A DNA stretch of 64,000 nt from Spodoptera frugiperda. Taxonomy: Eukaryota > Arthropoda > Insecta > Lepidoptera > Noctuidae. The notes beneath the pieces were generated by a model, which ran no database searches, had not been told where the DNA came from, and worked only from the letters and a program-made list of their open reading frames with translations. This document shows, in pieces, positions 1 through 11,820 of the stretch. Position numbers and translations under genes: made by a program. Within the stretch, counting starts at the first letter, position 1. Every line of letters begins with the position of its first letter. Where the stretch lies: assembly GCF_023101765.2 (NCBI RefSeq), contig NC_064216.1, positions 12,217,545 to 12,281,544 of the forward strand, given 5' to 3'.

Positions 1-734
1 CTTCTCTACAAAACGGGGTCTTATCTCAACATTTATTGTTGTCAATATTTTACGGGAAAATCTAGGAGCAAGTAGAAAATCGTGTCTACTAAAAAAATAC
101 TTAGGTATTGTATTCTTAGTTTCATCAATGCAATCATAACAAATAACAACAACAATTATAATACTAAGGTACAAAGACAGCACAACACAATACACAGCAC
201 ACGAAAGACTACCTATCTCTACTATGTCTATCTTTTGACTAAATTTTTTCTTACCAAAGTTGATTTTCAATCAATCACTAGAGTTTCGGTAATTAACATT
301 CCTGACCACATGTCCGAAGAAAGAAAGAACCTATCACAAGGGAAATTTCACTCTTTCCACAATGCCTTTCCCGTTCTCCACGAAAATACAAACAGTAGAA
401 CATTGTTGTGTGGTACATCCAATGGACGTATTACTTATTTGTTTTCGGAGAAGGAATCCGATTGTGTGGCTCGGAACAATGGAGAGATTGATCCGATAAT
501 GCTATTAAGTGCTGTTAAGGTAGCTGTGGCATACTTATCTTGTGTACACAGGTACCAATACTGTTGTAACTTCAGCCTTATATCGGTAGAATTGGGCAAA
601 CAATTTTTCAAGGACTATATATAGCACCACCTTATTTTGGTAGATAGCCCGCAAAGTTTGCACTCCTGTTAAGCCGGGATCTACAGTGATTAGACCTTTT
701 TGAAGTCCGGCGCGAGGGTGTAATGACATCTGGG
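1..734. other. No gene recognised
   Basis: A long open frame covers 82-624 on the plus strand (first ATG at 310, 104 codons from there). It has a low-complexity Asn-rich start and no motif I recognise. I treat it as chance or an old element. Confidence 0.3.
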
Positions 735-1075
735 AGTTTCTCCTTCCGCCAAATTGTTATTAGAGGGAAGAAAGAATCATCTAATGACTTCTCACTGGCT
801 TACTTGAGAGGGAGTGTCAAACTCTTACTGACTAAAAACCACCCTGTCCCTACTCCTGCTCTGTAAAAAGCCAATGTCTCCTTCCGATAACCCATTAAAA
901 TCATCTAATAATTTCTCCCTGGCTCTGGCAGTGTCAGTCCTGACTAAAAACCATCTATAGTCCTATCTCCAAGGCTTTTCAGGGTGGAGCATAAGCCGTT
1001 AAGTATCCGCGGCCCCGGGTTGGACATCAGCACTACATGGGTCTCATTGGTGATGGTCTAGTCTGATTACTGCGA
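735..1075 (-). mobile_element. Degenerate 3' end of an R1/Jockey-like LINE
   Basis: The plus strand shows a decayed form of the cassette also seen at 2829-3000, 11195-11360 and 29881-30600: a TCATCTAATGACTTCTC segment, GTGTCAAACTCTTACTGACT and an ACCACCCTGT block, then CCGCGGCCCCGGGTTGG. The match to the longer copy at 29,881 shows that LINE sense is on the minus strand. Internally duplicated and interrupted. Confidence 0.6.
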
Positions 1076-2315
1076 TGAACAACAAAGCAATAACAATTGT
1101 AGGTACCGAGTTCAAAAATAATCCATCTTAGAAATGTAAATTCACTTCAGTAGCTTTAAATTTACATTATTTCAATCATGTAAAGCCACTGTATTTAAAT
1201 TGCTTCTTTGGCATTTTAACTGGTTTAAGAAGCCTCAACATAATGATATTTATAATCATACAATTTCCTATGAGTTAGATGCGTACAAGCACCGTGCATT
1301 ACCATACAATTGATTATTTGTTGTGCCTCATCACGTGACGTCTACCAGACACCATAAGATGCTTCTTGACGCCATATTGACAAAGATTTAAAATTAAAAC
1401 GGTTATATAACGTCAACGACCACAAGTCCTCATCTGAATACCAATTAGTGTTTAAAATTCATATGAGATTGATTAATTGTTTCATACTTTGTTGAAACGT
1501 GGATGTTCTCTTGTTGAATAAATTGTTGTGTAGCAAGTGGACTTAACCAGAATGCCTTGGTGTGATCAATTTTACCCAATGTTTCAAGATACCCATACCC
1601 CTTCTATTATAGGGTGCCCTTAACCTTCCTTAATGTAAATATTCGCTATATACATATATTTCGCCACACCGAGGACACATTGGATGATTTTACACCCACA
1701 AAAAAGCACTAATCAGACTTAAATGCATGATGAAACTATGTAGTATCTAGGTAGATACCTAGGTGAGATGTTATATTGAATCCTTGAAATAGGTACCTAG
1801 ATAATAGGTATTACTACTAAAATATACAAACAGTTATCATTATTACTACTACCTATATTGACAGATGGTACACTTCCACTCATCCAGGTGGTAGAATAAC
1901 AATACCAACTCATATAAATAAACATAAACAATAGTTTGTTTATATAAATATACATACCTATATAATATATTAGGTATGTTACACCACCCGGTAACTAGAC
2001 ATTGCATTACACAATGTCATTTACTATCGGAAAAGTACACAATAAAATATAATAATAAACATTTAGATTTACATTTAATAAAAGATGGCCGCTCCAATTA
2101 CTGGGTGCATGGCGGCGTGTGCGCATCGTAGGGCTGACAGATTGATTCATACAGATAAGTAAATGGTTGTATAACATGCATTTGTGTAATTAAATCGGAC
2201 TACTGTGTAAAAAGTTATGCCTAAAATAATATGTGTGTTGACTAGAGAACTTCCTTTTTTTCTTTTCATCGGTTAATAAGTGCAAATCTTTTCTTACATA
2301 TAAAGATCCTAGCAG
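1076..2315. other. No gene recognised, AT-rich
   Basis: I see no open frame of note and no repeat I can name. A short GC-rich island with ATGGCCGC and CATGGCGGCGTGTGCG lies at about 2,084-2,140 and could be a promoter or an old element edge. Confidence 0.3.
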
Positions 2316-2475
2316 TGAGCAGACCCAGAGCTGCGGACTACCTAGCGGGTTTACCGGGGCTCCGGCTCAAAAAGCAGGAGTAGGAACGGGGTGGTTGTTA
2401 GTCAGTAAGAGTCTGACACTTTCTCTCGCCTCGCCCATGGCGACAGAAGACTTTAGATAATTCTCAACAAAAAGG
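2316..2475 (+). mobile_element. 5'-truncated LINE 3' end
   Basis: The same cassette as at 11195-11360, but with the opposite strand order: GCTGCGGACTACCTAGCGGG, then GGGGCTCCGGCTC, GAACGGGGTGG, and AGTCAGTAAGAGTCTGACAC. LINE sense is therefore plus here. Confidence 0.7.
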
Positions 2476-2828
2476 AGAAGTTACTCTGTTCAGATGTTTG
2501 TTTTTTTACGGGCTACAATCATCTCGAAGCTTGACGATCTTATGTGTTTTCCTATATCTATAATAATTTAGGTAACCCTACCAGACAGAGGGCATGCAGT
2601 TGACCAAATGACCACTAAACCAGTTACATCATTATCTTAGTCAAAAAGCTGACATTCGGACCGGTGTGAGATCACCATCAGTAGGTAACTACACAGGTGG
2701 CGACGAATTTTATGATCTTGCACTATTAATAATCAAGGAAATAGATTTGAAATAAATATTTAATGATGTCGAAAGAAAAAATAATAATACAATTCAGGAA
2801 AAGACAAGGGACAGAACCGCTTATAAGG

Positions 2829-3000
2829 TTTTTTTTTTGAGGGGGAAAATTCATCCAATGTCATCTCCCGCCTTGGATAAGGTGAGAGGGAGTATCAGAC
2901 TCTTACTGTCTAAAACCACCCCGTTCCTTCTTCTGCTTTGAGCCCCTAGCCCCGGTGACCTGTTACGTTGTCCGCAACTCTAGCCCTACAGGTTAAAGTA
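2829..3000 (-). mobile_element. 5'-truncated LINE 3' end with poly(A) tail
   Basis: It starts with a T run (poly(A) on the minus strand), then GAGGGGGAAAATTCATCC, the TATCAGACTCTTACTGTCT block, ACCACCCCGTTCC and a CCCCGGTGACC segment. I could not identify a target duplication. Confidence 0.7.
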
Positions 3001-4924
3001 GCAAACAAAATACCTATAACAGTGTAAATGCAAAAAATGGTCAACGTAGCGATATTTATTTGCCAAAGCTCAAATGGAAAAGTAATTTTAAGTGCTAAGG
3101 TGTGTACCTACATTATGTCTAGCAAACTATGAGAAAGTTTAACAAACACGTGTTGGTAAGTAAACAGCGCACATTGTTGCGTCGAATTGTTAATTGAACG
3201 CTCGTCAAAACAACTTTGTTATAAAGTTATTAGAAAATGTGAACTTTCAACACCTTTCTCGAAGTTTTGTTTATGAATACAATGGATAAGAGGACATATC
3301 AGGTCGGATCTGGAAGGCATTTGGAGATTCAATAAGATACGTAAGTATTATGACTACACATGACTACATGATAGAAGCTGCACATAGTAGATCAACATCG
3401 ACGAATAATCCTACATCACACAGGTGAAGTTTACAAGCGAATAAACAGGGATAGAAAAATCCCAACGAATAACAACAATAGTCGGCCAGACAGCCCGCCA
3501 GACACGATCACCTCGCCTGGCCGGAGGATCACCCTTTTCTTAAGAAAGTTTAGGTACTCTCTGTGCCCTAAAAGACGTTCTTAGGTATATGCGATATGCT
3601 CAAAACAAGATCAACTGATCAACGACAACAAAGATTATAAAATTGATCAGTACCTACATACTTATTGTAAAGAAAGTTCTCAGTGAGCGACAATCTTGAG
3701 ATTATAAAGATGAAGGATCAACTTATCTACTCTCTTATCAATACGTGGAAACTCTTCTCACTGTAAAGTCATGGCAATGACCTAGGAGACAGGTCATCAT
3801 GACTCAAACATTTTGATACGTCCTCTAAGAAAGGGCAAAGTGATGTAACTCAGTAAATTATTAATCAGAAGCTACAGAAAAATACTGATAACTATTGATG
3901 AAGCGAAAGAGGTATGTAAGAGTCGTAGCAATTGGCGGTCCATTGTCTCTACCTACCCCGATGGGATACAGGTGTGAAGAAGTTATGTAGAAGCTATACG
4001 AAAATCGACAATAAAACAATTACAAAAATTAAATCATATTGCAAGAAATGAAATAGTGCATAAGTATATACAAAGTCAATGATTGCAATAATGGCTACAT
4101 TAGGCCGGCCAAGGTTCGAGCTACAATAATTTCAACATCTGTATTACCAATATTACTTTATTAGCGAGGTAATCCTAAGTGCATTTTGCAATTTCACATT
4201 TTAGGATAGTTTGTAGGTGTCTGGTGGTCATGTCGGTGGAATTGGTATTTTTTAATTAACCTACGTACCTATATTGCCCTTAGACATTAGTCATACCATA
4301 ACCTTAATTTGACGTAAGTAGTAAAAAGATTGAAACGTTCAATCAATAATTTTCCGTCAACGTGGTTCCTCAAGGACTCCACTATTAATTGAATACGCAT
4401 CCCTTAGAAGACTAATTTACATTTCAGATAAAATAAAAAGGGGATCACACTCTCATACATAAATTTGATGAACTATTTAATTTTCGATTTTTTCTAGCTA
4501 GAAATAAGTCTGCTATTTGACATCAAAAACTTATGACGTCATAACGCACTATTTCATACAAAGTAGTATCGTTTTTGACGTTTCGAAAAAAGTATTGAAT
4601 TTGACTAGTAGGAAAGTAGCCTATTATACGACACACATCTATAATAGTTATGTTTGCAACATCGAAATTGTCAAAAATAGGTTTTGCAAAATGCTCATCC
4701 GACCGCCGTGACTTGGTGACCTTGGTGCAACCTTCTGCAGGTGGAACTACGGGTCGATGGGTCGCCGGCAATTTGGTGCACAAACATAATACATATAATG
4801 TTACATACGTACATGATATGATATATGTTGGTACCTAATGTAGGTTGGATGTTATGATTTTAAGCTAGATACCATTAAGGTCTCTAAATCGAAATTATCA
4901 TTGCCAATTTCGATCAGTGATAAA
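3001..4924. other. No gene recognised
   Basis: AT-rich intergenic sequence. A somewhat GC-richer patch at about 3,480-3,530 (GGCCAGACAGCCCGCCAG) and another at 4,700-4,775 show no assignable coding or RNA signal. Confidence 0.3.
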
Positions 4925-5086
4925 GGATAGCCAGGATGCTGACATATTTAAAAAAATTACGAACCTATTAGTGACTGTTTTGATCTAATTAAACCAATTA
5001 ATTATTTTTATTGATAGACCAGCTATTTTACTAAATAGCAGTCACTAATACGTTATTTTTTAAATATGTCTGTATCCTGACTACCC
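4925..5086. mobile_element. MITE-like foldback element, about 160 bp
   Basis: The left arm 4925-4977 (from GGATAGCCAGGATGC to ATTAGTGACTG) is the imperfect reverse complement of the right arm 5039-5086 (CAGTCACTAATACG to CTGACTACCC). The arms are about 50 bp with few mismatches around a 60-bp AT-rich centre. The superfamily is not assigned because no clear target duplication is visible. Confidence 0.7.
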
Positions 5087-5467
5087 TGGTGTCTGGTCAT
5101 TTAGATGTTGAAGAACAAAATGCACAAATTGATACTTCCAGGATAAAAAGTTAAACCAACAAGAAACTCCAACTTAATACAATATTTCGGTGTTTAAACT
5201 TGACACGCCCCCGTCAATTTAAACAGAAGTAGTTTATCAATGGTGAGAGTGCAACAGGTGTGATCCCGATACAATAGTGCTGCGAATAATTCCGCATCGT
5301 GTACATCTAGGCTGGCACTGGCAGGCAGTCCGTTGTGTGCACCGTTATCCCGCACTCGGCCGCTCATACGGAACAGGTAATCGGTACGTGGGAACTACGC
5401 CACATCACTATTCGAAAGTGATGCCCAGTGCTCGATGCGTTGTGTGACCAATTTTCCAATTTCCCTT

Positions 5468-5779
5468 TTCGATATTTGTAGGTTTAGGTCTCATGATTGG
5501 ACATTTGTTTGGCGAGTTCGGTTTGTCGTCAAAATATTTACTGCTTTTCTGTCAAAACTTTTGTGGTACTTATCTATAGAAATATTAATATCGACTAAGT
5601 TACATAACACACAGAATGGGTTTATTTTTTTCGATATTTGTAGGTTTTGGTTTCATTATTGGACGATTCTTGGGGAGTTCGATTTTTCATCAAAATATTT
5701 ACTGCTTTTCTGTCAAAACTTTTGTGGTACTTATCTATAGAAATATTAATATCGACTAAGTTACATAACACACAGAATA
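5468..5779 (+). repeat. Two-unit tandem duplication, about 161 bp period
   Basis: Unit 1 starts at TTCGATATTTGTAGG 5,468 and unit 2 at 5,630. The second halves (5529-5617 and 5690-5778) are identical over about 89 bp, whereas the first halves differ at many positions and by an indel. Confidence 0.9.
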
Positions 5780-7107
5780 GGTACAACTACAAATCCCAAT
5801 AGTCCTATTTCAAGTACCTACGTATAATTGACCCTCCCTATTATACTGAATCTTAAGGCATATTTTCTTTCATCAGCTGCTATACATATGCAACATAGTT
5901 ACCTACACTGTTACAGCGCATACTAAGTAAACGTTAACGAGGAAAGGTACTCACTTTTCTTTTTATCAACAATCTCGAAGGCTTATCTCAGTCCAAGTAC
6001 ACGAAGATGTATTATCTACAACACCCATCCTACTAACACAAGTAGGTATTAATGCAAAAAGAAAACTAAAATCTAGATAATCCCATTCACTACACATAAT
6101 TAACAAGTTTATATATACTAAGTAAGTAAAAATAATCCAATTACTTCACATACATAATTGCCTACTCAAAATTATAATTTATTATAAAAAAATTAACTCC
6201 ACGTCATATTACGTAATCTACATAAATAAAGACCACTTTCGTTGAATCTAGAAGTTGACGTAAAACTAGTTTCAAATTCATAACGAGTGAGTATGCAAAT
6301 CGGTTCGAGAATCGTTTACAATCGATGACTCGAGATATCGATGTTTTGACAGCGACGATGTCTCCTCTAGACATGTCAAATAAAAAACTTACAATGACAT
6401 TTTAATAACGTTCTTTTTTCAAGCCGTGTTTTCCCGCTCATTGTGCATTTTGTAGAATGGAGATGTTGAATGCAACCAATTTGTGATCGTCTTTAAAATG
6501 ATTAATGAGTTATTTTTGTCATGTATCGAAATAATAATTTAATGATAGAGAACCAAAGGTTTTCCTGTAAGTTGTACCTAGGTTTGCTAAAAACAAAATT
6601 ATTGTGCTGCGTTTAGGTAATTTTTAGGTACTCGTCGATGACTCATAACTCCTGAATGAGACAACGCAAAGAGCATAGTACATAGTCCAACAAATAGGTA
6701 ATATCCTTCCCTTTTCCCTACAAACCTAACACCACCTTCATAAATTCAATCACAAATTGAATTCTCAAACGAAAACAAGAGTTCGGTCAACTTGTTCTCG
6801 CAGCTAGAGCTTGCACAATGGACTACTTCGCCAAGTCACTATTCCCGTGACCAGCACATCAACCTACTCCTTTCTGTCAAAATTATTCATTAGACTTTCA
6901 ACTTCATTGTTTTTGATATAGAGTCTAAAATCCTATGACAGGAATATAAGTGTTGGTGTACGTTGATTTGCAGGCCAATATAAAAGGCACGCCCATATTC
7001 GCGGGACCTGTTTGACAGGGTCTCAAGATTCTTTGTGTTTCTCAGCCGTAGCAGCTCTATAGGTATACATTGTACCTAGATGTCTATAATACTTATATTA
7101 AATGACT
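5780..7107. other. No gene recognised
   Basis: AT-rich intergenic sequence with no supported gene, RNA or repeat. Confidence 0.3.
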
Positions 7108-7395
7108 AGCTGGCCCGGCAAACTTCGTACCGCCTCAAACATCTTTTTCTCACCTTTTAAACCTTCCCTAGACTTTCACAAATAATTCAAGACCAAAATT
7201 TGCTAACCGCCGTACTCAGAGTCATTTAATGGTTACTTAACCCAGCCCTTAGCAATTGTTTTCATTACAAAATCGTTATTAAGGAATATTTTAAGTAATC
7301 ATTAAATGACTCTGAGTGCGGCAGTAATTCGGTTCAGCCGTTCTCGAGTTTTGGCGAGACTAACGAACAGCAATTGATTTTTATATAATATAGAG
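7108..7395 (+). mobile_element. RTE-like LINE tail fragment, interrupted by a MITE
   Basis: It shows AGCTGGCCCGGCAAACTTCG, CTCACCTTTTAAACCTTCCC, and, after the interruption, CAGCCGTTCTCGAGTTTTGG and GAGACTAACGAACAGCAATT. These blocks occur in the same order in the NPC1 intron 18 copy (55733-55895). I know the sequence as a very common lepidopteran repeat; the RTE assignment is from memory. Confidence 0.65.
7207..7324. mobile_element. 118-bp PIF/Harbinger-like MITE with TAA target duplication
   Basis: The terminal inverted repeats are about 34 bp with few mismatches: the left end has CGTACTCAGAGTCATTTAAT and the right end is the reverse complement of CACTCAGAGTCATTTAAT. TAA flanks both ends (7204-7206 and 7325-7327). 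Removing the element and one TAA restores the continuous host sequence GCTAATTCGGTTCAGCCG of the surrounding LINE tail. TWA duplication is the hallmark of PIF/Harbinger. Confidence 0.85.
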
Positions 7396-8277
7396 ATGTC
7401 CTTGTCAAAAACCGATTTTTAAGGAAACTAAAACTGACTCACATCTCCATAAATAGGTATAGGCAAGTAATTAGGAAGTTACGTTATGGTTATGGCATGG
7501 CTCATCATAGGTGTAGTAATGAGTGTGAATAGGTAGGTACTGATAAGCCCAATGTCCGTCCTAAAAATGGTTCACTTGCTTCCTAAAGTGATAAGCAAAT
7601 CCTCAATAGGGTAGATGACTAATTTTTATTTTAATATCCGTCTTGTAGATTATTTTAAAACATTAGACACGTGTTTTTTACTTTCTTTCGGAAACAAATA
7701 CTTTCGAGGATATATTGATTTGAAATATCGCATGACGTCATTTCTAGGTACGTTTTATACGTAGAATTGACGTTTTTGCGTTTGTTTTATCTAAGTACTG
7801 TTATTTCTTGGAAAATATGAAAAAATACTTGTCTAATATGTTTTCAGTTCCAATTTAACTGACGGACTAAATGAATTTTTAATTTTCATACCCTAGTCAT
7901 CATCCCTACTGGGGCATTCAAATCCTGTCTTTTTATTTAAATATTCCTATGTACCATGCACCATAAATCTCACAACGCTCTAACTTCATTTTAACCACAG
8001 ATTATAATTAAACAATATGGACTACATTGAACATAATTAATTCATTAATTCAATTAAATATGTATTCATCGTCGTTCACCGTGTGATATGATAAATAAGC
8101 CATAGTTACTGTATTGTCAACAGCATGATTATATTATATAGACTATATAATAGTATGTAGATACATACTATATGTAAATATTATGTACCTACCTAGATAT
8201 GTCACTCACTCCTACGAATATCCTGACAACCGACAATAATATAGATTCAATGCTAATTCTGCTTGCTTATTCTGTGA
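7396..8277. other. No gene recognised
   Basis: AT-rich intergenic sequence. Near 8,130-8,175 there is a small TATAGACTATATAATAGTATG low-complexity region. Confidence 0.3.
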
Positions 8278-8599
8278 TTGTCAATTCGAAACATTAGAAA
8301 TGAGCATGTCATTGGTTGACTGCACGGTTGGCGCGGTGGCTGGGCAACCGGCTGCCACGTAAGGTGTAGTAGCGGATTCGATTCCCGCACGGAACAACTC
8401 TTTATGTAATCCACAAATTGTTGTTTCGGGTCTGGGTGTCATGTGTATACGAACATGTATGTTTGTAAACGCATCCATGACACAGGTGAAAATACTAGTG
8501 TGGGGCAAGTTTTAATAAAAATTGGTTATGAAAAAATCTCGACCAATAATGAGCGAGAATGCCATCGAGCTCACTTCTAATGTTTCGAATTATTGACAA
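8278..8599. mobile_element. Foldback element disrupted by a SINE
   Basis: The left arm at 8278-8305 (TTGTCAATTCGAAACATTAG onward) is the near-perfect reverse complement of 8569-8599 (ending CTAATGTTTCGAATTATTGA). The space between is mostly the SINE described next, so the SINE landed inside a short inverted-repeat element. Confidence 0.7.
8318..8520 (+). mobile_element. tRNA-derived SINE (family 1), complete-looking
   Basis: It starts GACTGCACGGTTGGCGCGGT with an A-box-like GCGCGGTGGCTGG and a B-box-like GATTCGATTCC 60 bp further on, then a tRNA-unrelated body (CACAAATTGTTGTTTCGGGT) and an AT-rich tail. ATTGGTT lies directly on both sides (8311-8317 and 8521-8527) as target duplication. It is a SINE, not a tRNA gene. 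Confidence 0.85.
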
Positions 8600-8967
8600 T
8601 TAGAATAGCCCAGTAAATAAGACTTGATTAATATTAACTCCCATAGTATTGAGAAATGAGTCAAATAAGCATTGATTGTGACTGTAGTCCACGTAATTTT
8701 CAGTTTAAGATAATAAACAACCACGATTAGATACAATAGCTAGCCAAATAATTGGTTTTTCACAAACAATTGAATCAAAATATGAATAAACAGCAAAGCA
8801 TAAAATTATGATTAACAAACCACGCATCAAAATTAATAAATGACTGTGAAATCAGAATTTATAAGCAGATATTTCAGTCAAATGGGCAAATGCAAATGTA
8901 GAAATTATCATATGCAAGCTAGGCATTACTTTATACCAAAGGCAAATGGCTGAATTATTTTTGAAAG

Positions 8968-9096
8968 ACAATAACGTCACGCCTTTTGTCCCCGAAGGGG
9001 TAGACAGGAATCACATTACGCCACGTAATGCCACTGTACAATGTACCTACACCCTTTGTGATATAATTCCCATGTAATAGGAGGTGAGCCTATTTT
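8968..9096 (+). mobile_element. SINE family 2 fragment
   Basis: It has ACGCCTTTTGTCCCCGAAGG, a CACGTAATGCCACTGTACAA block and a CCCATGTAATAGGAGGTGAG block. The order matches the longer copy at 12735-12962. Truncated before the tRNA-like part. Confidence 0.7.
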
Positions 9097-9118
9097 TTTA
9101 AACATCGGTAATATCAGT

Positions 9119-9160
9119 AGTAGACTAACAAAATATCATTTGATATATTGTTAGTCTACT
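9119..9160. repeat. Short hairpin, about 20-bp arms
   Basis: AGTAGACTAACAAAATATCA and its reverse complement TGATATATTGTTAGTCTACT meet almost without loop, directly after the SINE fragment. Confidence 0.75.
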
Positions 9161-9410
9161 TACTACCTAGTAGGTAATGTTTACTAATACGTTTGTACGC
9201 CAATCCGTCAATATTGATACCACTTCCATCTGCAATCAAACAACATTGGCTTGAACCCATAACAAGAGGACAAGTTACTAATAATATTGCCATTTTCATT
9301 CATAGAAAATAATTCTCACGATCTTTACATGACACAAACAATTCCATTATTTTCATATAAAATCTGTGGGATTTAACCTTCTTAGTTATAGAAACTTTTT
9401 TATTATTAAA

Positions 9411-9790
9411 CGTAATGGCCGTTTTACATTGGAAAACTGCAGTGAAAACCATATAAAATAAAAAAGATAAGCATTTTTTTCTTTTTGTTTTTATGGCGTT
9501 GTTGTTTTTGGTTACTATAAGCCAGTTTTTAATAATAATCGTAAGGAAATGTTTCTTAATATTTTTATAAATATATACAGTTTCAAAACAATTAGGTGCT
9601 TTTGATATTTTATTAAATTGAACCAACTGAAAAAAAAAATACATGTGGTAATGGCCATTTCCGATGAAAAAAACTGCAGCTAAAGCCATAAAATTAAATA
9701 AAGAGAAAACACGTATTTGTTTTTAAGTAAATTTTATGGCATCATATTTTTTTGTACAGTGACAACCAGTATTTGTTGTGGTGTGTTTAA
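9411..9790. repeat. Diverged two-copy tandem repeat, about 235 bp period
   Basis: TAATGGCC, AACTGCAG, a CCATA-AAAT block and an ACCAGT/GCCAGT-TTT block occur in the same order in copy A (from about 9411) and copy B (from about 9648). Heavily diverged; a 129-codon minus-strand open frame across it is probably incidental. Confidence 0.4.
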
Positions 9791-9799
9791 AAAGAGGTT

Positions 9800-10880
9800 G
9801 TATGTATTTTTTTATTTTAAGCTGTTCCTGTTTTGTATTTAGGTCAGACTTGGGTCAGACTATGCCTAATGACCTATATAGATACCTAACACCTAACTAT
9901 AACAAAGATATTCTTGAATAATTCATATTATCACAGCATCAGATTAATTAAAACTTGCACAACATCTTAGAAACAATTTTAACGGCAAGACATCAAAAAT
10001 TTAAGAGAGTACGCGTTGACGCGGGCATAAATCGTGCATTTCCCGACGCCGGCGCATACTGTCGTAGCTAAATACTTCCACTGCACTTTCGTGTGCGAAT
10101 CTTCTAATTGCTCCGTAGAAAGTCATCGCAGCAGTCTTTTTTTATCAAACTATTCAGTGCTTCCGAGCTGTAGCGCAGTATGATTTTTGTACGTTACTTT
10201 ACTTTATTATTATTACGTTTAGATTCCTCTCTAACAAGATGAAAGTCTGATCACACTTTTAATGAATTCCGTTTGCATTCCCGCGACGACTGCTTGCAGT
10301 CTCGGAAAGTGAATCACGTTTTAGAACACACGAAAGTCGATAATTAGGTGGTTAAATACTATTTACACTAATTAGGGTCTTGCTTGTTTCAACGGAGTTA
10401 TGATCTTTGTGTTAAGTTTTTGTTTGTGATAGACAGATTTGTTTTTTTTTATTTATTTATTAAAGGAATTTGTCTCTCAGAGACAACATCGACTAGTGTC
10501 GTTGTTAAAATCATAACTTATGAAAAAAGTATCAAAAATAAATAGCTTCTAATGGTCTAAACAGTATATGTCTTATGGTCTACACATCAATTATTTGTAT
10601 AACATTTTTGCCTTATCACAAATTGGGAAAGCAAGAAGCTATTCAAAGATTTTTTTGCTATCACCAAATCATAGCAATAATACACGTGGCCTTGGTATTG
10701 GACAATAGACTGCATCATTGATCAAGATGCCACAAGTGCAACTAACCTTCAAAATTTATTGTAATTTCCCGAAGAGTTACGCGAGGGTACATGTTGAGTT
10801 TGGTACTCACGCAAGTCATAAATCCCTGTTGTACCTAAATAACTTGGCAGGAGATGAGTCTACAGCCATTACCAATATTG
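9800..10880. other. No gene recognised
   Basis: Mostly AT-rich. A GC-richer stretch at about 10,008-10,140 (ACGCGTTGACGCGGGC, CCCGACGCCGGCGC) could be an unannotated first exon or promoter, but shows no codable frame I can defend. Confidence 0.3.
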
Positions 10881-10887
10881 CCATACA

Positions 10888-11007
10888 TCAGACACAATTC
10901 CAGACTCCTACTTCCTACTGCCAATCACCAATGTCATTTTACCCGACCCAGGAATCAAATCCGAAACTCCTTGCTCAGTAGTTGCATGTGGCCGCAAGAC
11001 CAACGTA
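10888..11007 (-). mobile_element. SINE family 2, tRNA-like end
   Basis: CAGACACAATTCCAGACTCC, then ACCCGACCCAGGAATCAAAT, then TTGCTCAGTAGTTGCATG and CAAGACCAACG: the decayed reverse complement of a tRNA-like head, aligned with 12825-12957. Confidence 0.65.
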
Positions 11008-11069
11008 AACTATTTAGTTGCAGTAACTACGTAGATAGGTAGATATATTCTTGGTTAATTAAGAAAGTA

Positions 11070-11115
11070 CGTGTGTACAGTATTCCTATGTACAGTATTC
11101 CTATGTACAGTATTA
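11070..11115. repeat. Short tandem repeat, about 15 bp x 3
   Basis: GTACAGTATTCCTAT repeated with minor changes, ending in GTACAGTATTATAG. Confidence 0.85.
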
Positions 11116-11194
11116 TAGTATATACATAATATGTACATGTATCTCCCCCCGTGGGAGATAAGCGTGAGGTTATATATGTATGTGCATGATTTAG

Positions 11195-11360
11195 TTTTTT
11201 TTTTAAGCGGGGAAAATCATCCAATGACTTCTCCCGCCCTGTGCGAGGCGAGAGGGAGTGTCAGACTCTTACTGACTAAAAACCACCCCGTTCCCCGTTT
11301 CGACTCCTGCTTTTCGAGCCGGACCCCCGGTAAACCCGCTAGGTAGTCCGCAGCTCCGGG
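11195..11360 (-). mobile_element. 5'-truncated LINE 3' end with exact target duplication
   Basis: A 166-bp copy of the same LINE cassette, in minus sense, with its poly(A) as a T run at the left. CATGATTTAG occurs directly on both sides (11185-11194 and 11361-11370), a perfect 10-bp target duplication. This is the youngest-looking LINE insertion in the window and defines the 3' end of the family. Confidence 0.88.
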
Positions 11361-11370
11361 CATGATTTAG

Positions 11371-11820
11371 TGTAAGTGGATAAATCACATGATGGATTAT
11401 TAGGATTAACCGAAACCTTGACCGATCCGACCTTCTATACTAATACCTACTTGGATAAGGTTAAGGAGACGTTAACAAAATATCATAAAACTCGAATACA
11501 AATACTCAAGTGGACTGGTACTGATACTGATACTTAATACAAAACAAAAATAAGTAAAAAATAAATTTTCGTTTGATAAAATTATAAGCAAGCATAAATC
11601 TCCCGAATTACTCGACCAAATTGAGTACTTAACTATTTTTATCGTGTTTGTCATTAATTAGGACAAGGTTTGTGAATTTTTACATAATCACCGGGACCGT
11701 CGGAAATAAGCACCCGGACACAGGAGAACCAGAGAACCTGTACCCGATTAGTTAAGTAAGTTATCTTTGTAGACATGCTGGTAACTTTTTTATTTATATT
11801 ATTCTTTTTTTTAAATGGGA
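11371..11820. other. No gene recognised
   Basis: AT-rich; nothing supported. Confidence 0.3.

Noticed and set aside
82..624. Long open frame, 180 codons
   Set aside because: It begins at a non-ATG codon with Asn/Thr low complexity, has no recognised motif or splice context, and the first ATG leaves 104 codons. Probably chance or old element.
9300..9689. 129-codon minus-strand open frame
   Set aside because: Lys/Asn/Phe-rich, AT-driven, and spans a diverged tandem repeat; no motif.
10008..10140. GC-richer patch upstream of the gene cluster
   Set aside because: Could be a promoter or first exon of an unseen gene, but no start codon, splice pair or motif was convincing.
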